In this document: positions 32,382 to 42,800 of the stretch, piece after piece
How the letters are laid out: each line of letters opens with the position of its first letter
Position numbering within the stretch: position 1 is the stretch's first letter
Source: Eublepharis macularius
Taxonomy: Eukaryota; Chordata; Lepidosauria; Squamata; Eublepharidae
Assembly (NCBI RefSeq): GCF_028583425.1
Contig: NC_072791.1
Coordinates: 17,689,868 to 17,753,867 of the forward strand
Direction: 5' to 3'
Length of the DNA stretch: 64,000 nucleotides
Notes under the pieces: generated by a model
Databases searched by the model: none
The model's input: the letters and a program-made list of their open reading frames with translations, nothing else
Told to the model about the DNA's origin: nothing
Made by a program: the position numbers and the translations under genes

Positions 32382-32814
32382 AGTCTTATGGAAGAGCAAC
32401 ATTCGGCCTTCTGTTCTCTTTTTTTGGCATCGGCAGGAAGTTATACCCCACTGACATGTATTAAATCAAATATCAGACTCAAGTAGCACCCAAACTACAT
32501 GGTGATGCTGGAGTATTTGTTCCATCAAAGGCAGCTGCAGGGAGCCCCTGATGTGCCACTGGGGAAGGTTTTTTGTTTTACACCCCCCCCCCCCCCCGTC
32601 AAAAATGGTGGCTGCTTGAAGGACATCCTGACATCTATGTGAAAAAATGGTTGCACTAGCAAAAATCCTACCTGCTTAATTCCTGGCCTCTCCAGTTAAA
32701 AGCATCTGGTAGTACGCCATGTGTAGGACCTGTGCCTGTGATCCCAGAAAACCACTACCAGAGCAACTGGTCCTCTATACAGAATCCCTATGAATTTTCA
32801 ATCAGTTTATGTAG

Positions 32815-33373
32815 CAAGGGCTTTAATGACTAAACCGCCTCTCCCCATATGAGCCTCAGAGGACTCTTCGCTCTAACGGCAAACATCTGCTGAAGGTCCC
32901 AGGCCCCAGGGAGGCCTGCCTGGCGTCTACGAGGGCCAGGGCCTTTTCAGTCCTGGCCCCAGCCCGGTGGAACACTCTGTCTAATGAGACCAGGGCCCGG
33001 CAGGATTAATCGTCTTTTCGCCGGGCCTGTAAGACACAGCTGTTCCGCCAGGCGTACGGTTGATGCTAGGCAGAATCCCCCCGTCCAGTCGAGCCCTCCC
33101 CACTAGCAACATCCTCCATCTGTTGAGCTCCACTGTAAATGCTCTGGTGAAGGTGAAAGGGAGGTGCCTTCTGTATGCGTATAGTGCATTTTATTATGGC
33201 GCTGAGTATACATGTATGTATATATATATATGTATTTTAAAGGTTAGGATGTTTATATATTTATAATTTTAAACTGTGTAATTGTTAGATGTATTTTAAA
33301 TGTATGTAAATTGTAATCCACCCTGAGCCTGCTGGTGTGGGGAGGGCGGAATATAAATTATTAAATTAAACAG
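32815..33373 (+). repeat. L2 LINE 3' end with C-terminal ORF2 remnant
   Basis: Positions 32930-33058 translate to ARAFSVLAPARWNTLSNET and, after an in-frame stop, SSFRRACKTQLFRQAY, the signature of the L2 C-terminus. The 3' UTR ends with GGGCGGAATATAAATTATTA. Dead copy. Confidence 0.75.
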
Positions 33374-33650
33374 AGGCTAAAACGTCAAAACTGAGGCTAT
33401 CGTACTTTGGTCACATTCTGAGAAGACCACACTTGCTGGAAAAGCCAATAATGCCAGGAAAAGTTGAAGGCAGTAGGAAGAGAGAGAGAGACCCAGAATG
33501 AGATGGCTTGGCTCAATAAAGGAAGCCACAGTCTCCAGTTTGAGCAAGTCTGTTCATGATAGGACGTTTTGATGGTTGTTAATTCATAGGGTCACCATTA
33601 GCTGGAAGCGACTTGACGGCACATAACACACAAAACACATGTAGCAGGGG
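33374..33650 (+). repeat. RTE/BovB-like LINE 3' fragment
   Basis: Positions 33408-33485 translate to GHILRRPHLLEKPIMPGKVE then GSRKRE, close to the C-terminal motif of RTE-clade LINEs; GAAGCGACTTGACGGCAC follows. It abuts the L2 end directly. Confidence 0.55.
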
Positions 33651-34129
33651 AAAGGGCAGAAGTGTGCTGGCCCCACCCACTGCTTGCTCATAAGCACTGG
33701 CTTGTGAACATCCGGCCTGTGCGTGGAAGAAACATGCATGTACATACAGTAACAGGCGGATGGAATTGGTGCCTGTATGCACGGAGGCCATGCCCCAAAG
33801 TTGTTGATTGTGTGTCGGTGGAGGGCAGGACTAACACTCAGGTGTACTCCCCCTCTATCCATGTTTATTCAGTGTACAACTAATTGTGTGTGATAAAGCA
33901 GCTTTGTGTGTTCACTTTGTTTAGAAGACATTGTGACTAGTAACACACACAGCTATCAGGAAATAACGGAGGAAGGAAAAAGTCACAAAATGGGCTACAT
34001 GTATGAAAAAAAAGATAATAAAAACGGATAAATGGAGAGAGCGCACAAAGATGTGCAAGACCGTGCCGTGCCTTTGTTAGGTCTGCTCTTCTCCCGGCAG
34101 CCTTTTGTATGCAAAGCAGAAGCCGCCAT

Positions 34130-34260
34130 ATGGACATAAGTAGAGCCATGCTGGATCAGGCCAAAGGCCCCTCAAGCCCAGCATTCTGCTCACAGTGTCC
34201 AACCAGCTGCCTCTAGGAAGCCCACAAGTAGTATAATTGCAACAGCAGACAACCATCATG
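34130..34260 (-). repeat. CR1 LINE 3' tail, - strand
   Basis: GACATAAGTAGAGCCATGCT and GGATCAGGCCAAAGGCCCCT are the reverse of the CR1 end seen at 59290. Confidence 0.6.
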
Positions 34261-34507
34261 ACTAATGGCCCCTGACTAACTGATCACCTTTGCAGTGGAC
34301 GGTGGACAGTTTCCCGTCTTACCTGCACCTAATACTGCAAATACGATTTTCTTTAGCATCCCAGTGTTAGAGCATCATTAAGGTGTGTATTTAATGGTCT
34401 ATTTTTTTCTCGGATTTCTTTTTCACCCCAAGAGGTGCATTAGGTTGACCGAATGCCCCCGCAGTGAACTGCACGGTGGAGAACAGGTTTCAGCCTGAGC
34501 AAACCAT

Positions 34508-34700
34508 GGCCGTTTCCACACTACTCACCTTCATCTGGAACGGGGCACAATGTTGTGAAAAAACCGCAGATGATAGCATCTTCTCGCGCAGGTTTTGCGC
34601 GATGTCGTGCAAAACTCGCATGAGAAGACGCTATCTTCCACGGGGTTTTTTGTGACGTTGCGCCCTGTTCCGGATGAAGGTGAGTAGTGTGGAAACGGCC
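34508..34700. mobile_element. Palindromic MITE, 193 bp
   Basis: Almost the whole element is an inverted repeat: GGCCGTTTCCACACTACTCA at the left is matched by the complement at the right end. Possible 3 bp duplication CAT. The superfamily is not settled. Confidence 0.65.
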
Positions 34701-36369
34701 CATGTTCCAAAACCAAAGCTTGAGTTTCTACCGTCAGTACACAGAATGCCACTACCCAAGAGTGGCAACTAATTAGTACCGCACTGTCTTGCCAAGCTGA
34801 CAAAATGTGGATATAGGTAAGTTTTATTGCTGCTCGTTTTAATAAAAATTGTTTTTGTACAGATGGGTATTGTGCGGCAATTAAGAAATGTGATGCTGTC
34901 GACACCGAAGGCAGAATCCGGCAATCCTTAGCAGATCCTTATGGTTGCTCGGCAGTAGGTGAGGGGCAGCACATTGTATAAACAGTAAAAACACCCTACT
35001 TCCATGACGAAAGAAAAGGCTGCCTACGGACACATGCCGTTTTCGTTCTATGTTTAAAAGGACATGCTGCTTGCTTTCAGACACATTTGAGATTGTTGGC
35101 TTGGATCCAATACGGCATTTCCATGCATGGAACGATTTCTGTAACTTTCTCACATGCTTTGCTCCCCTCCCCACACCAGCTGCAACCCCAAATGTGGCTG
35201 GGGTTATAGGAGATAATTAATGGTTCCCAAATCGGCTTTCCTGCTCTCGCTGGAGGACGTCAGGTGAGGATGTGTATGTGTGGCTTCAGCGGGATGCCGT
35301 ATGCAAATCTCACCACCCACATCAAGACAGATGAAAATATCTTTTCCTTGGACTCTGCAGTCTGAACAGATTGGGATGGTGTGCAAAAGCTTACTCCGCA
35401 GTGGGAGGCATGCAGGAAGCGTCACACGGTCCAGTAACCAGTGATGGACATTAACAGCAGTGTGCCTTCTTGTCTTTTAGAAAATGCACTCGGTACTTGA
35501 CAGAGTGAAGAAGTAAGAAATCTCCTGGGCTCCTATATGATAAACCCCAGAGTGAGATCAAGCTTGGTCTAGCAAAAAAAATGAAGTCTTAAAACAAGAC
35601 AATGAAGGGGAGGGTATTCTTAGATCAGATTCCACATCCCTACCACACTGTAGGCCTAGTTCCTTGAGGTTTATTTAGAGGCACCAATAAATCTAACTTT
35701 TTTGATCTTGTGGGTAGATTCCATACAATCAGCTGCATGTTGCACTTTCCAAATCATTTCCCAAAGCTGCACTTTCCAAATCATCTTCAGAGGTGGCCTC
35801 TGTGGAGAAATGAATTCTCCACAAAGAAAAACGAATACTGTGTATATTACCAAAACATCAACATATATTCTAATGTTCAACATATATTCTAATGTTATGA
35901 ATGTATGTTGTTTAGAGAACATACAGAGGTTCTGCAAGAGGATACCAGGGGTGTTTTAAATGGTGACACAATGCATTTTGGGTTGGTGAAGCAAGTGACT
36001 CTTGCCAAGGGGAGGTTGAAAGGTCACCAAAGAAGAGCTCTGAAGCTCAGAACAGGTTTCCAATGAGGGGGGATGCTTGGAGGGGGCTCCTAAAGTCTGG
36101 ATTCCAGAGCCAATAAGAACAAGGGTTGAGTAAGTGTCGGCAGCTGATTGGACGGAACCCTTAGGAGATGATACAGAAGTGGCAGTTGGGAGAGGCAGCA
36201 GGAGAGAGAAGCAGCTGGAAGGCAGGAGACCTTCAGAAGATGGTGACCAGCCAAGGCCTTCCAAGAGCTAAGTGAGGGTGAGGCTGAAGGCAAGGAGGAC
36301 TCGCCATTGAGAAGGCAGGAGAAAAGCACAGATAACCTAAGAGGCTGGAAGGCCTGTGGCTGAGTCTAA

Positions 36370-36603
36370 GGGCCAAACTACAAGTGATGCCTGACACAGG
36401 TTGGACACGTGTCAGCTTCCCTCAAGTTTTGATGGGAAATGTAGGCAGCTTGGCGGAATGTTGGACAAGTGACAGTTGAGAAGTCCACTGGACAGCAGTC
36501 GGAGAGCCAAGCTGCAAGACCAGGATGCCTACATTTCCCATCAAAACTTGAGGGAAGCTGACAAGTGTCCAACCTGCGTCCGGCGTCACTTGCAGCTTGG
36601 CCC
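36370..36603. mobile_element. PIF/Harbinger-type MITE, 234 bp
   Basis: Inverted ends GGGCCAAACTACAAGTGA and TCACTTGCAGCTTGGCCC with TAA on both sides (36367-36369, 36604-36606), the PIF/Harbinger target. Long inner inverted repeats (GGAAATGTAGGC / GCCTACATTTCC). Confidence 0.75.
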
Positions 36604-37100
36604 TAAGTCTGCCTGGCAAGATGGGAAGAGTGCCTCAGCAGGACCAGAGGGAAGACTGCAAAGTAGCCTGAGTCAGTCCTACAATGCCTGCATCAACAGG
36701 GAGCTGCCCAGCCAATCATTCTGCAGCAGGAAGCCTACGAGGTACTGGTTGGGCTGGAGGAACAGGGAAACTTGGCCTTTTTATTTCAATAGGGAGAGTG
36801 ACTGTTAAAGTTTCATCTTCGCAACAGTCGTTTAGTGGGGGGCAGAGTGGTGTAAACATTTGATCTGCCATTGTTCTGTATTGTCTGTATTCTGCCACAA
36901 TCTGCCATTGTCTGTATTCCCCCCCCCCCTCTTTAAAACTTAAGTCTTTATTTCTTGGGGACCTATAACCTGGTAAGGTTTGCAAACCACTGGGGTATTA
37001 TGTTGTTTTTTAAAATTAAATTTGTAGCTCATTTCACAACTTTGATGAATGTCTTGTAAATGCAGCTTATCTCTGTCACATGATATTCATAGACTCTCGA

Positions 37101-37200
37101 TCTAACCTGCCTCACAGGGTTGTCGTGAGGATAAAATGGAGAGGAAAATCACATAAAGTGCTTTGTGTCCCTATTGGGGGGAAAAGTGGGCTATCCACTT
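37101..37200 (+). repeat. tRNA SINE tail fragment
   Basis: CCTCACAGGGTTGTCGTGAG and GGATAAAATGGAGAGGAAAA, the body and tail of a family B-like SINE. Confidence 0.5.
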
Positions 37201-37331
37201 TTATGTATGATAGCTCTGTAAATATATGTACATGAAAAATGATTTTTAGACCGCCCATGTAGATTGTTGTGGCTTAATTAAAACAAATAAAGCGAGCAGC
37301 AGAACAACTTAACAAATGACAGTTTAAAACG

Positions 37332-37650
37332 ATGGTTGTTGTGGGTTTTCCGGGCTGTATTGCCGTGGTCTTGGCATTGTAGTTCCTGACGTTTCGCCAG
37401 CAGCTGTGGCTGGCATCTTCAGAGGTGTAGCACCAAAAGACCGAGATCTCTCAGTGTCACAGTGTGACCTACATCCTTTCCACACTGTGACACTGAGAGA
37501 TCTCTGTCTTTTGGTGCTACACCTCTGAAGATGCCAGCCACAGCTGCTGGCGAAACGTCAGGAACTACAATGCCAAGACCACGGCAATACAGCCCGGAAA
37601 ACCCACAACAACCATCGTTCTCCGGCCATGAAAGCCTTCGACAATACATC
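37332..37650. mobile_element. Foldback Penelope-like tail with two ribozyme-like cores (family B, copy 2)
   Basis: Perfect 14 bp duplications GACAGTTTAAAACG (37318-37331, 37651-37664). Two head-to-head arms each carry the core: - strand 37386-37422 and + strand CTGAAGA 37525-37531, stem II, GAAA 37552-37555, GTC 37557-37559. The arms are near identical, so both probably came from one template at insertion. Confidence 0.65.
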
Positions 37651-38056
37651 GACAGTTTAAAACGTTTTAAAATATTGACCGGGGAGAGCAGACTTCAAGC
37701 TTCTTGGGAGCCACTTAACTTTTTTCAAGAGATCTGGTTGGCAGAGAGCCACAAAAGAGCAGCTAGTACGAAATTTTACATCTAATATCATACCTTGGTA
37801 AACCAACACCACTTTATGAAGGCCTGGTTACATTACGTGGGCCTACAACCCAACAATAAGATCCTTGCACAGTCTTTGTAATGAAGGCTAGCAAAATTAC
37901 AAGCCTACTTATGGACAGAACAGAGTTTGAAATTCTAACCCGGATGTGGTCAATTAAATCTCTTCATATCCATTTATTTCTTCAAGGTCAGTCTCTCTCA
38001 CACCCTCAAACTTTCCAGAGGGATAGCCATTCTGTTGCAGCCAAACCAAAAAAATG

Positions 38057-38262
38057 GGTGCCCAGGCTGCCTTGATCTTGTCAGCTCTCGGAAGCCAAGT
38101 AGGGTTGGTGCTGGTTAGTACTTGGACAGGAGACCACCAAGGAAGACCACGACTGCTGTGCAAAGGCAGGCAGTGGCAAATCACCTCTGTTAATCTCTTG
38201 TCTTGAAAACCCCAGCAGGGGTCACCATAGTTAGCTATGACTCCGTGGCACTTTACACACAG
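38057..38262 (+). repeat. 5S rRNA-derived SINE
   Basis: TTGATCTTGTCAGCTCTCGG, AAGCCAAGTAGGGTTGGTGC and TGGTTAGTACTTGGACAGGA track 5S rRNA closely; the usual SINE body follows. Confidence 0.85.
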
Positions 38263-38710
38263 ACAAGGTACTAGGTAATTAACCAAAAGCTGAGAGTCTT
38301 GGGAGAGTTTTTGAATTAATATTATAGTCGTTTGAGTAACTGCTGTTTTCAAAATCTGACAGAAAGATGCTAATAGTATACACAAATGGAATCACATGCA
38401 TAAGCGCAACAACATAAGCACAGAATTTTGTACGTGGCACATAATTTTGAACTGAGAATTTCAACTTGTCTGTAAAAAGAAAAACCAGATCCTGGACTTT
38501 ACCGGTCTGGAGCAAAGCTTGGGAATGCATTCGCAAAGAGAAATCAAAATGGAGAAGAGACAGTGGCTTGGATCCATTACAAGCATGACACTCCCAGGAG
38601 ATAAAAGTCACGCTCTGACAGTAGAGATGCTCCGGCAGATGCAAATGTTAATGCATTTTCATACAGCCTACCACGAGCTTTTGGTGGTGTTTGGACGTTC
38701 TAAGTTCCCC

Positions 38711-38857
38711 ATTTTCCTCCTCACAACAACCCTAGGTTAGGATAAGAGAGCACAAACCAGCCCATGCTCACTCAAGGAACTTCATCACAAGAAGGGATCT
38801 AAATCCTAATCTCCCCAGTCCCAGACCAATACTCTAACCACTACACTGCCCTGGCTG
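38711..38857 (-). repeat. Degraded tRNA SINE (family B)
   Basis: CTCACAACAACCCTAGGTTAG and CTCTAACCACTACACTGCCC in reverse orientation. Confidence 0.55.
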
Positions 38858-38859
38858 TC

Positions 38860-39066
38860 TAGGTTGCCAACTTTAGGTCTAGACATTCTTCCTGGAGATG
38901 TGCAGGGTGGATCCTGGAGAGGGTAGGGCTTGGTGAGGGATTTCATGCCACAGAGCTCCCCCCTCCAAAGCAGCCATTTTCTCCAGGGGAACTGAGCTCT
39001 GCAGACTGTAGAATCAGTTGTAATTCCGGGGGATCTCCAGGCCCCTCCTGGAGGCTGGCAACCCTA
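38860..39066. mobile_element. Palindromic DNA element with TAGGTTGCCA ends
   Basis: Left TAGGTTGCCAACTTTAGG, right CCTGGAGGCTGGCAACCCTA. No clear target duplication. A relative lies at 39971 and one end recurs near 48465. It sits just before the SIVA1 CpG island. Confidence 0.55.
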
Positions 39067-39850
39067 CTTTATTCTATGGCGCCAAACGGAAGGCCGCCAG
39101 GCCCACGCATGCGCACCCCTCTCAGACGCCGAAGACGATCCTGGCAGAGCCGCTTGAACTGGGCGACTGAGGGAGCGAAGGGCGGGTGGAAAGAGCGGGC
39201 AGAAGTTGGAGAGTGATTGGTCGCTCGTGAGTGACGTTCTCCCTCCCTTCAAGCCACTTGGACCCCAAAGGGCTCCCGCTGAGCGGCCGCGCGCCTTTGG
39301 GCACTACCCAATAGAAACCCACCGACTCCAAAAACGTCACCGAACCTTTAAGTGGTGACAGCCCGCCGGCCCCGCCTACTCGCTCTTCCCCCCCACTGAC
39401 CCCGCCCCTCTTCCCCGATTGGTAAGCACGCCGTTGACGTCAGAGGGGAGGTCTTGAAAGCGAGCGGGCGGGCCTGGCTGGGCTGTTTATGTGCGTCGCT
39501 TGTTTCTTGAGGGCGGCCGCCTTCGCCGCCGAGCATTTCCCGCGCGGGCGGGCGCGCTAATCCCTTGACCCAGCAGTGGCGGCGGCGGCGGCGGCTCGGA
39601 GCGGGCGGGAAAACAAACAGCGATGCCGAAGCGCTCCTGCCCGTTCGGGGACGCGGGCCCGCTGCAGCTGAAAACCCGCGTGAGGCTGCGGGAGCTGAGC
39701 CAGGGCGCCATGGGCGAGAGGTACCGGCGGGAAATCTTCGGTGAGGAGGAGGCGGCGGCCGGAGGGGCTGGTGGGCGAAATCTCGCGAGAGCAGGGGGGG
39801 CTTCTTTGGCCAAGAGCAGCCTCAGGTCCCGTTCTCGCGGGAACTGCGCG
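39050..39850 (+). promoter_or_regulatory. SIVA1: CpG island and SIVA1 promoter
   Basis: A sharp rise in G+C and CpG surrounds SIVA1 exon 1. Visible sites are ATTGG/CCAAT boxes near 39216, 39308 and 39417, a perfect palindromic CRE TGACGTCA at 39435-39442, an E2F-type TTTCCCGC at 39536-39543, a second E2F-type GGCGGGAAAA at 39604-39613, and GC boxes. No TATA box is seen near the start. Human SIVA1 is a known p53 and E2F1 target, which fits the E2F sites; actual factor use here is inference. Confidence 0.75.
39623..39740 (+). CDS. SIVA1: SIVA1 exon 1
   Basis: It encodes [20 protein letters not shown] through RYRREIF and ends one base into a Glu codon at donor GTGAGG. It lies in the CpG island. 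Confidence 0.95.
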
Positions 39851-42800
39851 CTCTTCCCCTCAGAGAAGCCCCCCTCTCAGAGGAGGCCTCTCGCCTTGAG
39901 GGGAGCAGCAGAGAGCCCTCCCTTCCCTGCCTTCTCTCAGATTTGTAAAATCTGCTGGACCCAAACCAGTTTTGCCAACCTCCAGGCGGTGGCTGGGGCT
40001 TTCCCAGAAGCACAGCTGGTCTCCAGGGCGCATAACCCAGTTCCCCTGGAGAAAAGGGCTGCCTTGGAGGTGGCATTATAAGTTTATAACCCCCTGAGGT
40101 CCCTCCCCAAGTCTCCAGGAATTTTCCAACCCAGCGTTGGCAGCAGGAATGCAGTCTGCACGTGCCCAGGTGCTTTCTGCTTTTAGTCCTCCTACTCCAA
40201 TTTTCCCTATTGACTAAAGGCGTAAAACCATAAAATATAGCCAGTGACTAGCCTTGTCTTTCAAATATCGTCGTTTCAGTTTAACCTATCTTTGCATTAC
40301 CTGGAAAGACATTTTTCTCCAATATGATTGTTTGCTGTTCAAGGTCTGGTGCAAAAGAAAAGGGCTGTAGCCTTGGTGAAATTGATGGGAAAGTTAAACA
40401 ACCTTACCTGTGTGCCGGCTTGCAGCCATTTCCCTTTCCTTGGTCTCTGAGGTGCCGCTGGACTCAAGTCCTGCTGTTCCACTGCAGACCATCACTGCTA
40501 CCCACCAAAAAAATTCTCTTGTGGAAGTTCTCCCTTGCAAGACCCATTGAAATAAGTGGTAGTTGTGCAAGAGCGCTAGCTGTGCTTCCCTTTATTTGAG
40601 AGGGGCTTTGGAAGAATGTCCCCATGGATTGTGCTTATTTGCCATCAAGCCTTTTAATCTCAATGCAACTTTTTTTTCTTCCTGTAACTTCATTACGTTT
40701 GACAGAAAATGATAGAGATCCTTCTTGAATGTGTTGTCTTTATTTCAACGGGAAGCTGTTTTTCCCCTAAAAGTGATTAAGATTCAGACCCCTTTTTAAT
40801 TTGCATTTGCTAAGGGCAGCCCCATCCCCAAATCTGTGTACTGTATATCTGTGTGGAGAGCTAGTTAGAGTGGTGGATCAGAGCTAGGGTTCAAATCCCT
40901 GCTTGCCCTGAAATTTACCAGGTGACTCTGTGCCTGTCATTTTTTTCTCAGCCTAAGTTCCCCGGGGTGGGGGTGGCACAAACATTTATTATCACAGAGG
41001 GTTGTTACGAGGATTAAATCAGGGATGGGAGATTCAGGTATGCCCTGAGCTCCTGGAGGCAGGGCAAAAAAAATGTATAGAACAAATTCTGCGTTTGTAT
41101 CACGTCATTTTTGCAAAATGCTTCAGGGCTGCACTGCATCCACAGCTCTTTCCCCGTTTGATCCTGCAACGTAGGTCGGGCTGAGAGAGACAGAGAGTGA
41201 TTAGCAGAAGGTTGCCCAGAGAGTTTATAGGGATTTGATCTTTGGTGCCCCCATTTGCGGCATTGCTTTAACCACTACCCTAGCTCCTTACTTTGTTTCC
41301 TTTGGGGTATGCGATGTGAAAGTGTTGTATGAACTACTTAGGATTGCCTTCCTTCAAGGTTCTCTTTGTTTTTCTGTATCTGGGGGGTGGGCTGTTGTGC
41401 AATCTTTTTTCTAGCACACATCCACATGAATATGGGAGCAAAAGTGTCAGCATCATTTCACATTCTGCAGCTGCTGAAGTGTATTTCTGGTGATGGAGAT
41501 ATTTGTAGGCCTCTGGCAGAAGGCATCAGTGCAGCCAGGCGGTGAAGAGAGGTAGTAATGAAAGGGGAAGTGATACTTGCTGTGAGGGTTACGAGTATTA
41601 CAAGTTATGTCCCTGTTTTGATGTCTAAAATTTTAGAGGATGTGTTTGAGAAAGAAGTGAGAGGCCCTGTTTAGCAGAGGGGCAGTCTGTTTGTGTTGCA
41701 AGTAGCACTTGCCAGGCTAGGAACTTTATCTGTGGGGTATACTGGCATTTCACTGTTCTTGGCAGAGTTCTGAACCACTGTATATGCTCCATTTTTGTGG
41801 AAGAAATTGTACCCATGAAACATCACTGATGTCATGGTACGGACTGTCAAAGCCACTGTGGTGTAGTGGTTAGAGTGTCAGACTAGTGGCTGGGCTGTGA
41901 ATCAGCACTCTGTTAGTTTGACTCCCAGTACTTCCAGGAGCTCAGCAGGTGGCCTTGGGTAGCTCACTTTTTTCAGTTCCAGCTATATTGTGGGGATGAT
42001 AGTAACACTGACTTTGTTCGTTGCTCTGAAAGTGGCACTAATCTGTCCTGAAGGGCAGTATTTAAGCACACTGTTGTTGTTGTTCTTCTCACTCTGTCAT
42101 AGAAGCTTGCTGGGTGACTTTGAGTCAGTCACACATTCTCAGCGTATGGTACCTTACAGGGACGTTTTGAGGATAAAGGGGAGAATGTTGTAAACTATTT
42201 GAGGCTCTCATTGGGGAGAAAAAGTGGGGTATAAATTAAATAAAAAATAAATAAGCTGGACTGGGAGTTTTTGTTGGAGTCCCCAGCTTGCTTCAGAAGT
42301 GGGAATTGCAGAACCTGAGAGGGGTTTCTTTTGTCGTGGGCAAGCTGATGTTCATTTAGGGTTACTTCAAGAGTGGAAATGGTTAATATTGACTATCTCA
42401 ACGTATTCTTGCCCATTTGCAGAAAAAACAAAGCAGCTGCTTTTCAGAGGAGCCCAAACTTATATGGATAATAAGTGGGACGGAAACGCAGCGGGAGGCT
42501 GTCTAATTGCACAGTACCCAGTGCCACTAGCAGGCAGACCAGAGCCTTATTCTCAGTATTCTTGTAATGGACAAATGTTAATTGGGCAGGATGGGAAACT
42601 TCGGCAGCCCCGCCCAAAAGAGACAGGTAAGTGAACTTCATACCTGTGTAGTGTGTGGCTGATTCTCTTCCGTTTGCCTTCCGTTATTGGTTTACTGCAC
42701 GAATGAGGTCAAAGGTCACATAAGAGCAGTAATAGCTTATAGGTTGTAAGCCACCTTGGTCAGGTTTGCTGGAGGGGCATAATAGAAATTTTCTGAATAA

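Larger units (their letters stand above)
29019..32400 (+). other. ADSS1: Probable long ADSS1 3' UTR
   Basis: No convincing AATAAA context follows the stop until 32376, so the transcript may run about 3.4 kb past the stop. That would be far longer than the short mammalian ADSS1 3' UTR. The tract holds three ribozyme-bearing foldback elements (29298, 30132, 31611), a CA/TA microsatellite at 29158-29194 and the first copy of a 600 bp duplication. The extent is inferred; an unnoticed earlier poly(A) site is possible. Confidence 0.45.
32401..39049. other. ADSS1-SIVA1 intergenic region
   Basis: No gene is seen. It carries a C-run (32582-32597), L2 and RTE remains (32815, 33374), a CR1 tail (34130), MITEs (34508, 36370), a family B foldback (37332), SINEs (37101, 38057, 38711) and a palindromic DNA element (38860). 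The blocks 34880-36060 and 36610-37100 are unassigned. Confidence 0.6.
39741..42422 (+). other. SIVA1: SIVA1 intron 1
   Basis: CpG-rich at the start. It then holds the palindromic element (39971), duplication copy 2 (40222), degenerate SINEs near 40855-41040 (+) and 41142-41290 (-), and two SINE bodies (41851, 42099). The block 41300-41850 is unassigned. Confidence 0.6.

Noticed and set aside
39487-39813. 108-residue Pro/Ala/Arg-rich - strand frame over the SIVA1 promoter
   Set aside because: It is a composition effect of the CpG island, antisense to exon 1.
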